Made by a program: the position numbers and the translations under genes | The notes under the pieces: generated by a model | What the model saw: only the letters and a program-made list of their open reading frames with translations | Database searches by the model: none | Told to the model about the DNA's origin: nothing | Part shown: piece by piece, positions 25,342-33,783 of the stretch | Position numbering within the stretch: the stretch's first letter is position 1 | Layout of the letters: each line of letters starts with the position of its first letter | Assembly: GCA_017592775.1 (NCBI GenBank) | Contig: JAGFNJ010000045.1 | Span: 1-44,380 of the forward strand | DNA length: 44,380 nt | Direction of reading: 5' to 3' | Origin: Candidatus Accumulibacter conexus | GTDB taxonomy: Bacteria > Pseudomonadota > Gammaproteobacteria > Burkholderiales > Rhodocyclaceae

Positions 25342-27571
25342 CGCGCCGACCGAACGCGTTGCCGTCAACCTGCTGCGTCACCTCGAGTGGCAGGACGATG
25401 GCTTCTCGCTGGTCTTCCTGTTCGCCGACGTCGGTCCCTCGCTGCAGCTCGCCGACTGGCTGGATCAGCGGCTGGCGATGCAGGGCCGCGCGCTGCAGCG
25501 GCACGAAGCGAAGGACAGCTTCGTGCGTGACCCGGAGGCGGCCGTCGACGCGCTGGTCGGCCGTCTTCCCGAACTCTCGGCGCAGCCGGGCGGTGTGTGG
25601 TATGCGATTCAGCGCCATCCCGGCGACGCGCAGTGGAACCGCGCCCGCACGCTGTTCCTCGCGCGCCTCAACGAACGCCGCTTCCTCCTCGAGCGCGACC
25701 TGAAGCGGCCGCTGGTACTGGTCCTGCCGGCCCATTTCCGTGCCGAGACGCGCGCCATGGCCCCGGACATCTGGCACAAACGGGACCTCAGCGAGGAGTT
25801 GCGCTGGCTGCCAGACGCCGTGCCGACGTCTGTACCGGTTACCGTGGAGCCGTTGGCGACGCTGGTGGCAGCGGACGGCGCCCTGCCGGCGTTTGCCGAA
25901 TGGCAACGGATGGCGACAGCATCGGCAGCCGAGCAGGCGTTCCTGCCGACTGCCTGGACAGCCAGCAACGAACTGCTCGCCGCCGGACGGCCCGGCGACG
26001 CCGAGCACGTTGCCCGCGGCGCACTATCGCTGGCCAAGCGCCGTGCCCAGGCGAAACCCGACGGGTCGAGCGACCGCGACCTGTCGGTGTCGCTCGACAA
26101 CGTCGGCCGCGTGGCAGAGGCGCAGGGCGACTGGTCGCAGGCCGACGCGGTGTACCGCGAAAGCCTGGCGCTCAGACGCCAGCTTGTCGAGCGGCTGGGC
26201 GGCACGCCGGAGTCGCTGCGCGACCTGTCCATCTCGCTCAACAACCTCGGACGCGTGGCGCAGGCGCAGGGCGACTGGACGCAGGCCGACGCGGTGTACC
26301 GCGAAAGCCTGGCGCTCAGCCGCCAGTTGGTCGAGCGGCTCGGCGGCACGCCGGAGTCGCTGCGCGACCTGTCGGTGTCGCTCGACAACCTCGGACACGT
26401 GGCGCAGGCGCAGGCGCAGGGCGACTGGACGCAGGTCGAGGCGGTGTACCGCGAAAGCCTGGCGCTCCGACGCCAGATGGTCGAGCGGCTCGGCGGCACG
26501 CCGGAGTCGCTGCGCGACCTGTCGATCTCGCTCAACAACCTCGGACGCGTGGCGCAGGCGCAGGGCGACTGGACGCAGGCCGAGGCGTTGTACCGCGAAA
26601 GCCTGGCGCTCAGCCGCCAGTTGGTCGAGCGGCTCGGCGGCACGCCGGAGTCGCTGCGCGACCTGTCGGTGTTGCTCAACAACCTCGGACGCGTGGCGCA
26701 GGCGCAGGGCGACTGGACGCAGGCCGAGGTGGTGTACCGCGAAAGCCTGGCGCTCAGACGCCAGTTGGTCGAGCGGCTCGGCGGCACGCCGGAGTCGCTG
26801 CGCGACCTGTCGGTGTCGCTCGCCAACCTGGGCGGCGTGGCGCGGGCGCAAGGCGACTGGACGCAGGCCGACGCGGTGTACCGCGAAAGCCTGGCGCTCA
26901 GCCGCCAGCTGGTCGAGCGGCTCGGCGGCACGCCGGAGTCGCTGCGCGACCTGTCCATCTCGCTCGACAACCTCGGCCGCGTGGCGCAGGCGCAGGGCGA
27001 CTGGACGCAGGCCGAGGTGGTGTACCGCGAAAGCCTGGCGCTCAGCCGCCAGTTGGTCGAGCGGCTCGGCGGCACGCCGGAGTCGCTGCGCGACCTGTCA
27101 ATCTCGCTCGACAGCCTTGGCCGCGTGGCGCAGGCGCAGGGCGACTGGACGCAGGCCGAGGCGGTGTACCGCGAAAGCCTGGCGCTCAGCCGCCAGTTGG
27201 TCGAGCGGCTCGGCGGCACGCCGGAGTCGCTGCGCGACCTGTCGATCTCGCTCGACAACCTCGGACGCGTGGCGCAGGCGCAGGGCGACTGGACGCAGGC
27301 CGAGGTGGTGTACCGCGAAAGCCTGGCGCTCAGACGCCAGTTGGTCGAGCGGCTCGGCGGCACGCCGGAGTCGCTGGATGATCTGGCGGTGTCGCTGCTC
27401 AACATCACCGCAATTCCTCCCGGCGATGCTGCGGCACACGCCGAGGCGGTCGACATCTACCGTCGGCTCTGCAAGCGGTTTCCCGGCACGGTGCGCTATG
27501 CGCAGCGCCTGCAAGCGCTGTCGGGTGAGAATGATGCGCCCCTGGGAAGCGGGACAAAGCCTACGAGTTGA
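25319..27571 (+). CDS. TPR protein with nine near-identical repeats, partner of the ATPase
   Basis: The product is 750 residues. Residues 1-254 form an alpha/beta region (FSLVFLFADVGPSLQLADWL, FLARLNERRFLLERDL, PLVLVLPAHF, APDIWHKRDLS) that resembles the non-catalytic regulatory domain in other ATPase/TPR loci. Residues 255-688 are nine tandem TPR-type repeats of 48 residues (the third has 50) with the core GDWTQAEAVYRESLALRRQL and end LGGTPESLRD. A more diverged tenth unit follows. Such superhelices bind peptides or proteins and often act as sensors. ATG 25319 overlaps the ATPase stop by 23 bases; an in-frame ATG at 25271 would overlap more. Repeats are nearly identical in DNA, implying recent expansion or homogenisation. 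Confidence 0.8.
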   Translation: MSPALALDAPTERVAVNLLRHLEWQDDGFSLVFLFADVGPSLQLADWLDQRLAMQGRALQRHEAKDSFVRDPEAAVDALVGRLPELSAQPGGVWYAIQRHPGDAQWNRARTLFLARLNERRFLLERDLKRPLVLVLPAHFRAETRAMAPDIWHKRDLSEELRWLPDAVPTSVPVTVEPLATLVAADGALPAFAEWQRMATASAAEQAFLPTAWTASNELLAAGRPGDAEHVARGALSLAKRRAQAKPDGSSDRDLSVSLDNVGRVAEAQGDWSQADAVYRESLALRRQLVERLGGTPESLRDLSISLNNLGRVAQAQGDWTQADAVYRESLALSRQLVERLGGTPESLRDLSVSLDNLGHVAQAQAQGDWTQVEAVYRESLALRRQMVERLGGTPESLRDLSISLNNLGRVAQAQGDWTQAEALYRESLALSRQLVERLGGTPESLRDLSVLLNNLGRVAQAQGDWTQAEVVYRESLALRRQLVERLGGTPESLRDLSVSLANLGGVARAQGDWTQADAVYRESLALSRQLVERLGGTPESLRDLSISLDNLGRVAQAQGDWTQAEVVYRESLALSRQLVERLGGTPESLRDLSISLDSLGRVAQAQGDWTQAEAVYRESLALSRQLVERLGGTPESLRDLSISLDNLGRVAQAQGDWTQAEVVYRESLALRRQLVERLGGTPESLDDLAVSLLNITAIPPGDAAAHAEAVDIYRRLCKRFPGTVRYAQRLQALSGENDAPLGSGTKPTS
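26081..27382 (+). repeat. Nine tandem 144-bp coding repeats
   Basis: Units start with CTGTC at the codons for L-S and run 144 bases each; the third is 150 bases because GCGCAG is doubled. Differences between units are concentrated in a few codons (S/R after LAL, D/N before LGR, D/E-A/V before VY). The array is within the TPR gene. Confidence 0.9.
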
Positions 27572-27602
27572 CGGCGGAAACAGCGGCGTTCGCGATGCAG
27601 CC

Positions 27603-27704
27603 GACCTGCCCGAAATCTTGGTCACCCCGGCAGGCAGCTTCTTGATGGGCTCGCCGGCGAGCGAGGCAGGGCGAACCGCTGACGAGGGGCAGCGGCGCCA
27701 ATGA
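27603..27704 (+). pseudogene. Stump of a formylglycine-generating-enzyme-like (FGE-sulfatase domain) gene
   Basis: The translation DLPEILVTPAGSFLMGSPA followed by SEAGRTADEGQRR is the characteristic first strand of the FGE/SUMF1 fold. The frame stops at 27702-27704, just where the duplicated DNA segment begins. The remaining 200 or so residues of the domain are absent. FGE-like domains are often fused or adjacent to STAND/TPR proteins, so this is probably a former neighbour of the TPR gene, cut by rearrangement. Confidence 0.6.
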
Positions 27705-27709
27705 CCACC

Positions 27710-28068
27710 GTCCTCGCCCCGACGGGCGCCCATGCCGTGCATCGACCGACCGTGATGCTTGCACTACAGCACGCGCGCACACCCTCGTCGGCGCCGCTCA
27801 TTTCCTCTTGGCGCTTGTCGTCAACGGCGTCGCTCCCGCCCCGCGCCTGCCTTTCCGGCCGGCCTCCTCGAGCCGCAGCAGGGTGTCGGCATACACGACG
27901 AAGCGCTTGAGGTAGCCCGGTGACAGGTCGCGCATCGACGACAGCGCGCGCATGTGCGAGTTGAGCGGCCCGGCGTTCGCGGCGGCCCGTTCGATGGCTT
28001 GCGACGCCTGCCGCTCGGCGCTGCGCTGCGCTCAGGTGCTGCGGAAAAGACGCAGGCCTTTCAGCTCG
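27710..28068. repeat. Direct duplication, left copy (matches 30143-30508)
   Basis: This segment repeats, in the same orientation, the end of the DUF2894 gene and its downstream flank. From 27951 to 28019 it matches 30391-30459 with one mismatch; other parts are more diverged and a 9-base block (around 30384-30392) is missing here. Confidence 0.85.
27798..28068 (-). pseudogene. Truncated, nonsense-mutated copy of the DUF2894 gene 3' end
   Basis: Read on the minus strand, it translates like the last 90 or so residues of the intact DUF2894 protein at 30229-30975: QRSAERQASQAIER, AGPLNSHM, ALSSMRDLSPGYLKRFVVYA, ending SAKRK and a stop at 27798-27800. The Trp codon that follows RN in the intact gene is TGA here (RST-stop-AQRSAE), and everything upstream is missing, so it is not functional. 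Confidence 0.75.
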
Positions 28069-28101
28069 ATCCCAGGGGCACCAAGACCTGAGGGTGGAGC
28101 G

Positions 28102-28650
28102 CTAGGGATTCGAAGAGAACAGGACTTTCGGTGCCAGTTCGATCTGTTGCCTTTGGTTGCCCAGCCAGATCACCCCATCCTGAACGGTGCACTGCAAGCG
28201 CATGGTACGTTCGGCCAGGCTGGCCAGGGATTGGCTCTCGCCCGCACTGAGGGAAAGCACCCGCAGATTGTCGTGCGTCACCAGCTTCTCGGAGTTCTGT
28301 CGCCACCAGACGTCCGCGGCCCTGCCGCCATAGCTGACGACAACCACCGTGCGCGAGCGACCGCAGGCACGACGAATGGCCTTTGCGGCCGGCAATCCGA
28401 CATCGATCCAGCACTCGATGTTGCCCGCCGCATCGGTATCCCGGAGATCTGCCTCGTCCTCCGTCGACAGGCCGCGACCGAAGACCAGTGTCGGTGAAGC
28501 GTGAAGCATGAAAGCCAGCAGCCGAATCATCATCCGCTCGTCGGTTTCCGACGGATGGCGGGCAACCGTCAGGCCATAGCCTGAAAAGTGACCTCGATCA
28601 AGATCGGCAAGCTCGAGGTCGATCTTGAAGATGGTGGACTGGATTGCCAT
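28102..28650 (-). CDS. yaeQ: YaeQ family protein
   Basis: This 182-residue cytoplasmic protein has the length and sequence of YaeQ. The start MAIQSTIFKIDLELADLDRG, then HPSETDERMMIRLLAFMLHA and LSTEDEADL are characteristic. The fold belongs to the PD-(D/E)xK nuclease-like superfamily; Glu79 and Asp83 in IECWIDVGLP and Lys90 occupy the expected positions. The cellular function is unclear despite an old link to RfaH-dependent haemolysin suppression. ATG 28650 is chosen over the frame's earlier start at 28761, which is arginine-rich. The gene lies between the two copies of the DUF2894 duplication. Confidence 0.92.
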   Translation of the reverse strand: MAIQSTIFKIDLELADLDRGHFSGYGLTVARHPSETDERMMIRLLAFMLHASPTLVFGRGLSTEDEADLRDTDAAGNIECWIDVGLPAAKAIRRACGRSRTVVVVSYGGRAADVWWRQNSEKLVTHDNLRVLSLSAGESQSLASLAERTMRLQCTVQDGVIWLGNQRQQIELAPKVLFSSNP

Positions 28651-29368
28651 ATGGCGCCCCGAAAAAGCTGGAGTATCCCACGGCCGGCCGGTGAGAGCGG
28701 GCCGGGATTGCGGCCGGCGACGTCGGGCGACCGTTTCCTGAAGAACGCTGCTCGCCCTCATTGCTGACTACTGCAGGCATTCGCAAGCTACGGAAAGAAC
28801 CTGCTGCAACAAGTGGGTCAATAACCGGGAACCGCGCATCGCCTTGCTACGCCGGGCGGCTGGCACCAGACAAGGTCGCGGCAACGCTTGCAAGAGCCTG
28901 CGGCCATTGCGGCACCGGCGCGGAATGTCTCTTGAATACGGTCTCACAACTGGAAGCGCGCGGCATCCACGACACCGGTCAGTGGCACCTGCGGCGCCGT
29001 GCCGCCCGACAAATCGAAGAACTTGCCGATATCGGCCGGCCATAGCACCTGCCAGGCCGAAGTCCGTATGCCTGACGGGACTCTGCGCTCGCCTGCCAGC
29101 ATGTTCGTCCGCATGACCGCGTCCGGAATTCTCTCAGCCTTGGCCCCAGGTTCGCCCTTGCTGGCGGCGGCGTTCCGCTGGCCAGAATGAGACAGAAGCG
29201 CGCGCAGAGCCAGCCCAGGCAATTGGTCGCTTCGGGTGTCTGCCGGAATCGGCGTGACCACATCCTGTTCCCGGCAAGCCAGCCCTGGAACGTGCCGCAC
29301 GGATTCTCATGCACGCACTCGCTGCAGCGCATTTGTCGGCGCCGCGGCAAGTGGCTTCCTCTTGGCCG
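28651..29368. other. Long region without a confident gene
   Basis: A minus-strand frame, 28944-29300, has a protein-like end (NMLAGERRVPSGIRTSAWQV, then IGKFFDLSGGTAP) but an untidy beginning with no ribosome site; it may be a decayed gene. Nothing else in these 718 bases is supported. Confidence 0.4.
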
Positions 29369-29863
29369 CTACTTCTGCAGCGTGGCGGCGCCAGGCACTT
29401 CGGACGCCGCGGACGCTGCCGGCGCTGGTGTGGTGGGGACGACAACCCCCGGCGCGAGCGGTATGTCCTCGACTTCCTTGACACCGCTGACCCAGTGACG
29501 CGTCTCGCCGAAACAGGTGCCCGGCAAACCGACCTTTTCATCGTAGTGCAGCGAGACACGCTTGCCCATCGCCTTGTTGATCTTCTCTGCCACGCTGTCG
29601 TCCCAGACCGTGAAGTGGAACTTCTCCTGCGCTGTACCCGGCATCGTCACCAGGGCGAGTTCGCCTTCCCATGTCTTGCAAATCCAGCCCTTCTTCGAGA
29701 ACTTCTGCACCCAGCCGGCGCGCTCGCCGGCGGAGTAGCTCCACGACATCATCGCCCACATCCAGATGGCAGCAACAATGGGAAGGGCAAGCAGCAGCAG
29801 CCAGAGCCAAGTTGAACTGCGCCGCGTCGAGGTCTGGGTGGCTTGGGGGTTATCGGTAGTCAT
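29369..29863 (-). CDS. Single-span membrane protein of unknown function
   Basis: This 164-residue protein has a short polar N-terminus (MTTDNPQATQTSTRR) and one membrane span (about residues 18-40, WLWLLLLALPIVAAIWMWAM). A soluble domain follows with SAGERAGWVQKFSKKGWICK, then WEGELALVTMPG and KRVSLHYDEK, conserved in betaproteobacterial homologues. It ends with a Pro/Ala-rich tail. Homologues sometimes carry the label 6-phosphogluconate dehydrogenase, but no NADP-binding fold is present here and the label should not be used. The two cysteines (CKTW and GTCFGE) might form a disulfide if the domain is periplasmic. ATG 29863 begins a normal N-terminus; the longer frame to 29893 does not. Confidence 0.7.
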   Translation of the reverse strand: MTTDNPQATQTSTRRSSTWLWLLLLALPIVAAIWMWAMMSWSYSAGERAGWVQKFSKKGWICKTWEGELALVTMPGTAQEKFHFTVWDDSVAEKINKAMGKRVSLHYDEKVGLPGTCFGETRHWVSGVKEVEDIPLAPGVVVPTTPAPAASAASEVPGAATLQK

Positions 29864-30228
29864 GATCGGGAAACATCCACAGGTTCGAGACAATCAGGCG
29901 CGTTCGTCAGCCCGCACCCACAACGAAACCCGATGCTAGCCGAAAATCGATCGGGCAGGTAGCGATAGCCTTGTCCGATGGGGTATTCGCATGAACGAGG
30001 GCAAGTATTCTCCTCCACGAACAGGGACAGGAAAAATACGTCTGCACGGTGCGCTCGGGCCGACGACGGCGATACGCGCCAGTGCGCGCAGGGGAACAGG
30101 CGGCGGAAACGGGGATAGCGCAATGCGATGCCAGTAACCGCTGTCCTCGCCACGACTGGCACCGATGCCGTGCATCGACCTGCCGTGATGCCTGGACTGC
30201 CAGCCGTGCGCACCCTCGTCGGCGCCGC
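29864..30228. other. Intergenic region, partly the duplicated segment
   Basis: No gene is supported. Bases 30143-30228 belong to the right copy of the direct duplication and are the downstream flank of the DUF2894 gene. Confidence 0.5.
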
Positions 30229-30508
30229 TCATTTCCTCCCGGCGCTTGTCGTCAACGGCGTCCCTCCCGCCCCGCGCCTGCCTTTCCGACCGGCCTGCTC
30301 GAGCCGCAACAGGGTGTCCGCATACGACACGAAGCGGTTGAGGTAGTCCGGTGACAGGTCCCGCATCGAGGAAAGCGCGCGCAGCACGAGCATGTGCGAG
30401 TTGAGCGGCCCGGCGTTCGCGGGGGCCCGTTCGATGGCTTGCGACGCCTGCCGCTCGGCACTGCGCTGCGCCCAGGCGTTGCGGAAGAGACGCAGGCTTC
30501 TCAGCTCG
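30143..30508. repeat. Direct duplication, right copy (matches 27710-28068)
   Basis: This copy includes the intact 3' end of the DUF2894 gene and is therefore the likely source. The copies are separated by about 2.1 kb carrying YaeQ and a membrane protein. Confidence 0.85.
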
Positions 30509-30975
30509 CCGTGCGCCCCGTCCGCAGCGGCCGGGCCAGCGGCACCCTCTTGCGCCGAGGGTCGCACACCGCAACGTGCCAGCTCGGCCAGCGGCGACCG
30601 ACGGGCATCGTCTTCGATCCTGGCGACGCAACGTGCGATGCCAACGAAATCTCCCGCCACGAAAAGCCGCTGCAGCTCGTCGGCGGCGTCGGGATGCCGC
30701 CGGACGGTGCGCGCGATCGTCTGCCCCGCCTCGTCGCGCGTCCGTCGAAGGCGCCCGCTGCAGGCCGCCAGCGCCTCGTCCAGCCGGCCTTCGAGAATTC
30801 GCCTGACCTCGCCCGCGTGCGCGTGCAGGCGCCGCGCCAGCACCTCGATGAAATGGAAGCGCAGCGGATCGATTCGCCCGGCGCCGCTGCTGCGCAAGGC
30901 AGCGATCCGTGCCTCACGATCGTCTGCCTGCGCGGCGGCCGGCTGCCCGATCTCGCCGTGCCCGGGCTCAGCCAC
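30229..30975 (-). CDS. DUF2894-family protein
   Basis: This 248-residue, mainly helical, soluble protein has the conserved C-terminal signature LRLFRNAWAQRSAERQ, APANAGPLNSHMLVLRAL and MRDLSPDYLNRFVSYADTLL, typical of DUF2894. Its function is unknown; it is regularly the last gene of the DUF3348-DUF802-OmpA operon, as here. It starts at GTG 30975, overlapping the stop of the OmpA-like gene (30968-30970), so it is coupled to it. The basic, glycine-rich tail (GRKGRRGAGG) is variable. A degenerate copy of its 3' end lies about 2.4 kb away at 27798-28068. Confidence 0.8.
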   Translation of the reverse strand: MAEPGHGEIGQPAAAQADDREARIAALRSSGAGRIDPLRFHFIEVLARRLHAHAGEVRRILEGRLDEALAACSGRLRRTRDEAGQTIARTVRRHPDAADELQRLFVAGDFVGIARCVARIEDDARRSPLAELARCGVRPSAQEGAAGPAAADGAHGELRSLRLFRNAWAQRSAERQASQAIERAPANAGPLNSHMLVLRALSSMRDLSPDYLNRFVSYADTLLRLEQAGRKGRRGAGGTPLTTSAGRK

Positions 30976-31612
30976 CGGCAGGTGTTCCCGGACTGGCGGA
31001 GCGCGGCACCGGTGCCATCTCGACTCGCCGGTTGCGCGACCGCCCGTGGTCGTCGGCGTTGGAAGCCACCGGCTGCTCGGCGCCGAAAGCGGCCGCGAAG
31101 AGCAGCGACGACGGCATCCCTTCGTCGATCAGTGCGCGGGTGACGGTCAGTGCCCGCTGCGCCGACAGTTCCCAGTTGTCGGCGAAGCGGGTGCTGCCCT
31201 CATGGATCGGCACGTCGTCGGTGAAGCCGCTGACCATCAGCAGTTCGTTGCGCTCGCCGAGGTAGACGCGCAGCGGCGCGACCAGGCTCTTCAGCAGCAG
31301 TCGGCCCTCGGGCTGCAACTGCGCCGAGTTGAAAAGGAAGAGGACGCTGCCGCTGATACCGATGCGGCCATCGTTGAGGCTGACGCGCCCGGCCGTGATC
31401 GGGATCGCCAGCGCCTTCTCCAGCGCCATGCGGCGCTGCTCCTCCTGCTTGCGTTTCTGCACCTCGCTCTCGAGGTGGGTAGCCAGTTCGAGCTGGACAC
31501 CGAGGACGCCGATCAGGATCAGCACGAAAGCGCCCAGCAGCCCCGACATCAGGTCGCCGAAGACGGTCCAGACGGGAGCGATCTGCTCGACGCCGGCGTC
31601 GCTGTCGTCCAT
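30968..31612 (-). CDS. MotB/ZorB-like OmpA-family protein
   Basis: This 214-residue inner-membrane protein has one N-terminal span (about residues 20-40, DLMSGLLGAFVLILIGVL) that begins with Asp20, at the position of the proton-carrying Asp of MotB-type stators. A short coiled coil (residues 44-67) follows, then a periplasmic OmpA-like peptidoglycan-binding domain with FNSAQLQPEG, SGFTDDVP, NWELSAQRA and RSRNRRVEM. With the MotA/TolQ-like DUF802 protein encoded just upstream it should form an ion-driven motor unit anchored to peptidoglycan. ATG 31612 shares one base with the DUF802 stop (TGATG). Confidence 0.85.
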   Translation of the reverse strand: MDDSDAGVEQIAPVWTVFGDLMSGLLGAFVLILIGVLGVQLELATHLESEVQKRKQEEQRRMALEKALAIPITAGRVSLNDGRIGISGSVLFLFNSAQLQPEGRLLLKSLVAPLRVYLGERNELLMVSGFTDDVPIHEGSTRFADNWELSAQRALTVTRALIDEGMPSSLLFAAAFGAEQPVASNADDHGRSRNRRVEMAPVPRSASPGTPAGG

Positions 31613-33783
31613 CAGTCCGGCTGCTCGCCGGGCGATGGCGCCCTGTCGCCGAGCTGGCGCAACTCGGCGACGACCTTCTCCTGCGCCATGAGCGAGAGAT
31701 CGATGAGTTCGCGCGCCTGCGCGACGTAGTACGCAAGTTGCTCGTCGCTTCTCGCCGTCGATTGGTCGAGCGCCGCCTCGATCCGCTGCAGGCTGGCGAT
31801 CAGCTTCTCGTTGCCGGCGGCGAACGACTGGACGGCGAGAGCGAAGGCTTCGCCCAGGCTCGAGACCTCGACGGCGCTGCCGGTGAGCTGCGCGGCGACT
31901 TCGGCCAGCCGCACCGATCCGGCGTCGACCTCATCGGCGAAACGGCTGCTGGCGGTGCCGAGCAGCGCCGCCGAGGAAGTGACCAGCGAGTCGATCGTCG
32001 TCCGCTGCTCGCTGGTCGCATGGTCGATCGCCGCCAGCAGTGAATCGAGCGTCTGCATGATGCGGGCGCGCTCCTCGAGGAGCCGGTTGTCGCGTTCGAG
32101 GCCGCTGCTCATCTCCTGGCGCAACTGCGTGATCAGTTCGGCGGCGGCACGCGGTGCCTCCGACGCGGTGGCGATCAGGCGTGCCAGCGGTTCCTCGAGC
32201 GCGGCGCCGAGCGTTTGCAGGTGTGACGCCAGAGCCGCCTGCAGTTCGCCGAGGCGTTCGACGGCGGCGTCGCCGCGGCGCGCCTCGGCAGCGCGCAGCG
32301 CGCCGAGTTCGGCACGCCAGAGGCCGGCCATCTGCTCCATGCGCTCGCCGTGGCCGGCGATCCAGTCGGCTTCGCCAGCGATGCGCGAGCGGACGAGGTC
32401 TTCGGCACAGCCGAGGAGCCGCGCCGTCTCGTCGAGCGTCCGGGCGGCATCGGCCTGCGCCTGCTCGCTGACCTGCTGCGCAGTCTTCTCGAACGTCGAG
32501 CAGAGTTGCTGCTGCCGGGCGAGCGTCTTCGTTTCCGCCGCCTGCCATTCACTGCGCAACGCCGCCGCCAGTTCTGCCAGCGATCCGGTCCACGCGGCGA
32601 AGCGTTGCCGCTCGGCGCTTGCCTGGTTCGCCAGCGAGGTCGACAGGGTCTCGCCAACTGCGGCCAGCAGCGACTGCGACCGCTGCTCAAGGCGTGCGTC
32701 GAATGCCGCCAGCGACTGCTCGATGCCAGCCAGCAGGCGATCACTGGTGCTGCGCTGCGTTGCCAGCAGTTCGCTCCAGGTTTCCGCGACATGCTGAGCC
32801 GTCTCGCCGAAGCGCGCGGCCAGCCCGTCGAGCTGCATCCCTGTCGACTCGACCACCCTTTCGTGCGCCAGCTTCGCTTCACGGGCGATCGCCGCCATCG
32901 CACCTTCGACCGCCGGCCGGATGTTCTCGCCGGCAACGCGGGCGCTCTCGCGCAGGCTGTCGTCGAGCGACTCGGCGACCGAGCGGGCGAGGCCCTCATA
33001 GGCAACCTGGACTTCGCCATGGAAGCGTTCCTGGCCGGCATTGAGGCTCTCGCCCAACTGCGTCTGGCGGCGCTCCATCTGCTCCATCAGTGCCTGCAGC
33101 CTGTCTACCACTGCGGGCATCGCCTGCGCCTGCAATTGCAGCGCCCGCAAGCCTTCCTGGCGCTGCTGGCTGAGCGAGAAGGCGCGCAAGGAGCTGGTCG
33201 CGATCCGCGTATCGAGCAGTTGCGCCACCAGCGCCCTTTCGCGGCGGCTCAGCGCCGAGATCAGGCCGAGCATTGCCGACGCGGCCACCCCCGCCACCGA
33301 AGTCCCGAAAGCCAGCCCAAGTCCCCTGATCGGCGTCGCCAGCTCGGCGCGGATGGCCTGCAGGTCGGTGGTCCCGTGCAGCGCCCCAACCACGCCGTCG
33401 AGGGTGACGACCATGCCGAGAAAGGTGCCGAGCATCCCGAGCATCACCAGCAGGCCGACCAGGTAAGGGGTCAGCGCCGGACCGGGCAGGCCGATGCGCT
33501 CGCCTTCGATGCGCAGGCGAACCGGGTTCTGCAGCGATGGATGCAGACGACCGAGCCAGTCGGCGAGACTCGCGAGCGGCTCGGGAATCGCCGCCAGCGC
33601 CTGCGCCAGCGACGCGGTGGCGCGACGGAAGTCGAGGATCTCGAGCCCGCCGAGGAGGTAGACCGCGGCAATGACCAGTGTCATCAGCATCGCCAGCGGA
33701 TTTGCAGCGACGAAGCCGGCGCCGACCCAGGCGACGACTGCGGCGCCCGACAGGAAGGCGAGAGCGCAGATGCTTCTGTTCAT
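31612..33783 (-). CDS. DUF802-family protein, MotA/TolQ-like membrane core with long coiled-coil tail
   Basis: This 723-residue protein has membrane segments at about residues 8-27, 31-50, 105-127 and 153-177. The last two carry the MotA/TolQ/ExbB-type pattern (MLGMLGTFLGMVVTLDGV, then LGLAFGTSVAGVAASAMLGL). The remaining 540 residues are almost entirely helical and rich in Ala, Glu and Gln, with many heptads, which should give a long cytoplasmic coiled coil as in ZorA. DUF802 lies in this tail. Both ends overlap neighbouring genes by one base (TGATG), so the operon is tightly coupled. The partner is the OmpA-like protein downstream. The cellular task of this motor is unknown. Confidence 0.82.
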   Translation of the reverse strand: MNRSICALAFLSGAAVVAWVGAGFVAANPLAMLMTLVIAAVYLLGGLEILDFRRATASLAQALAAIPEPLASLADWLGRLHPSLQNPVRLRIEGERIGLPGPALTPYLVGLLVMLGMLGTFLGMVVTLDGVVGALHGTTDLQAIRAELATPIRGLGLAFGTSVAGVAASAMLGLISALSRRERALVAQLLDTRIATSSLRAFSLSQQRQEGLRALQLQAQAMPAVVDRLQALMEQMERRQTQLGESLNAGQERFHGEVQVAYEGLARSVAESLDDSLRESARVAGENIRPAVEGAMAAIAREAKLAHERVVESTGMQLDGLAARFGETAQHVAETWSELLATQRSTSDRLLAGIEQSLAAFDARLEQRSQSLLAAVGETLSTSLANQASAERQRFAAWTGSLAELAAALRSEWQAAETKTLARQQQLCSTFEKTAQQVSEQAQADAARTLDETARLLGCAEDLVRSRIAGEADWIAGHGERMEQMAGLWRAELGALRAAEARRGDAAVERLGELQAALASHLQTLGAALEEPLARLIATASEAPRAAAELITQLRQEMSSGLERDNRLLEERARIMQTLDSLLAAIDHATSEQRTTIDSLVTSSAALLGTASSRFADEVDAGSVRLAEVAAQLTGSAVEVSSLGEAFALAVQSFAAGNEKLIASLQRIEAALDQSTARSDEQLAYYVAQARELIDLSLMAQEKVVAELRQLGDRAPSPGEQPD

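Noticed and set aside
26081-27382. Tandem repeats considered as a CRISPR array
   Set aside because: There are no unique spacers; units are 144 bases, in frame and encode TPR motifs.
25609-27456. A minus-strand 615-codon frame with a regular repeat pattern
   Set aside because: The periodicity is imposed by the 144-bp repeats of the TPR gene on the other strand.
29369-29863. Naming this protein 6-phosphogluconate dehydrogenase
   Set aside because: It is 164 residues with one membrane span and no dinucleotide-binding or catalytic motif of that enzyme.
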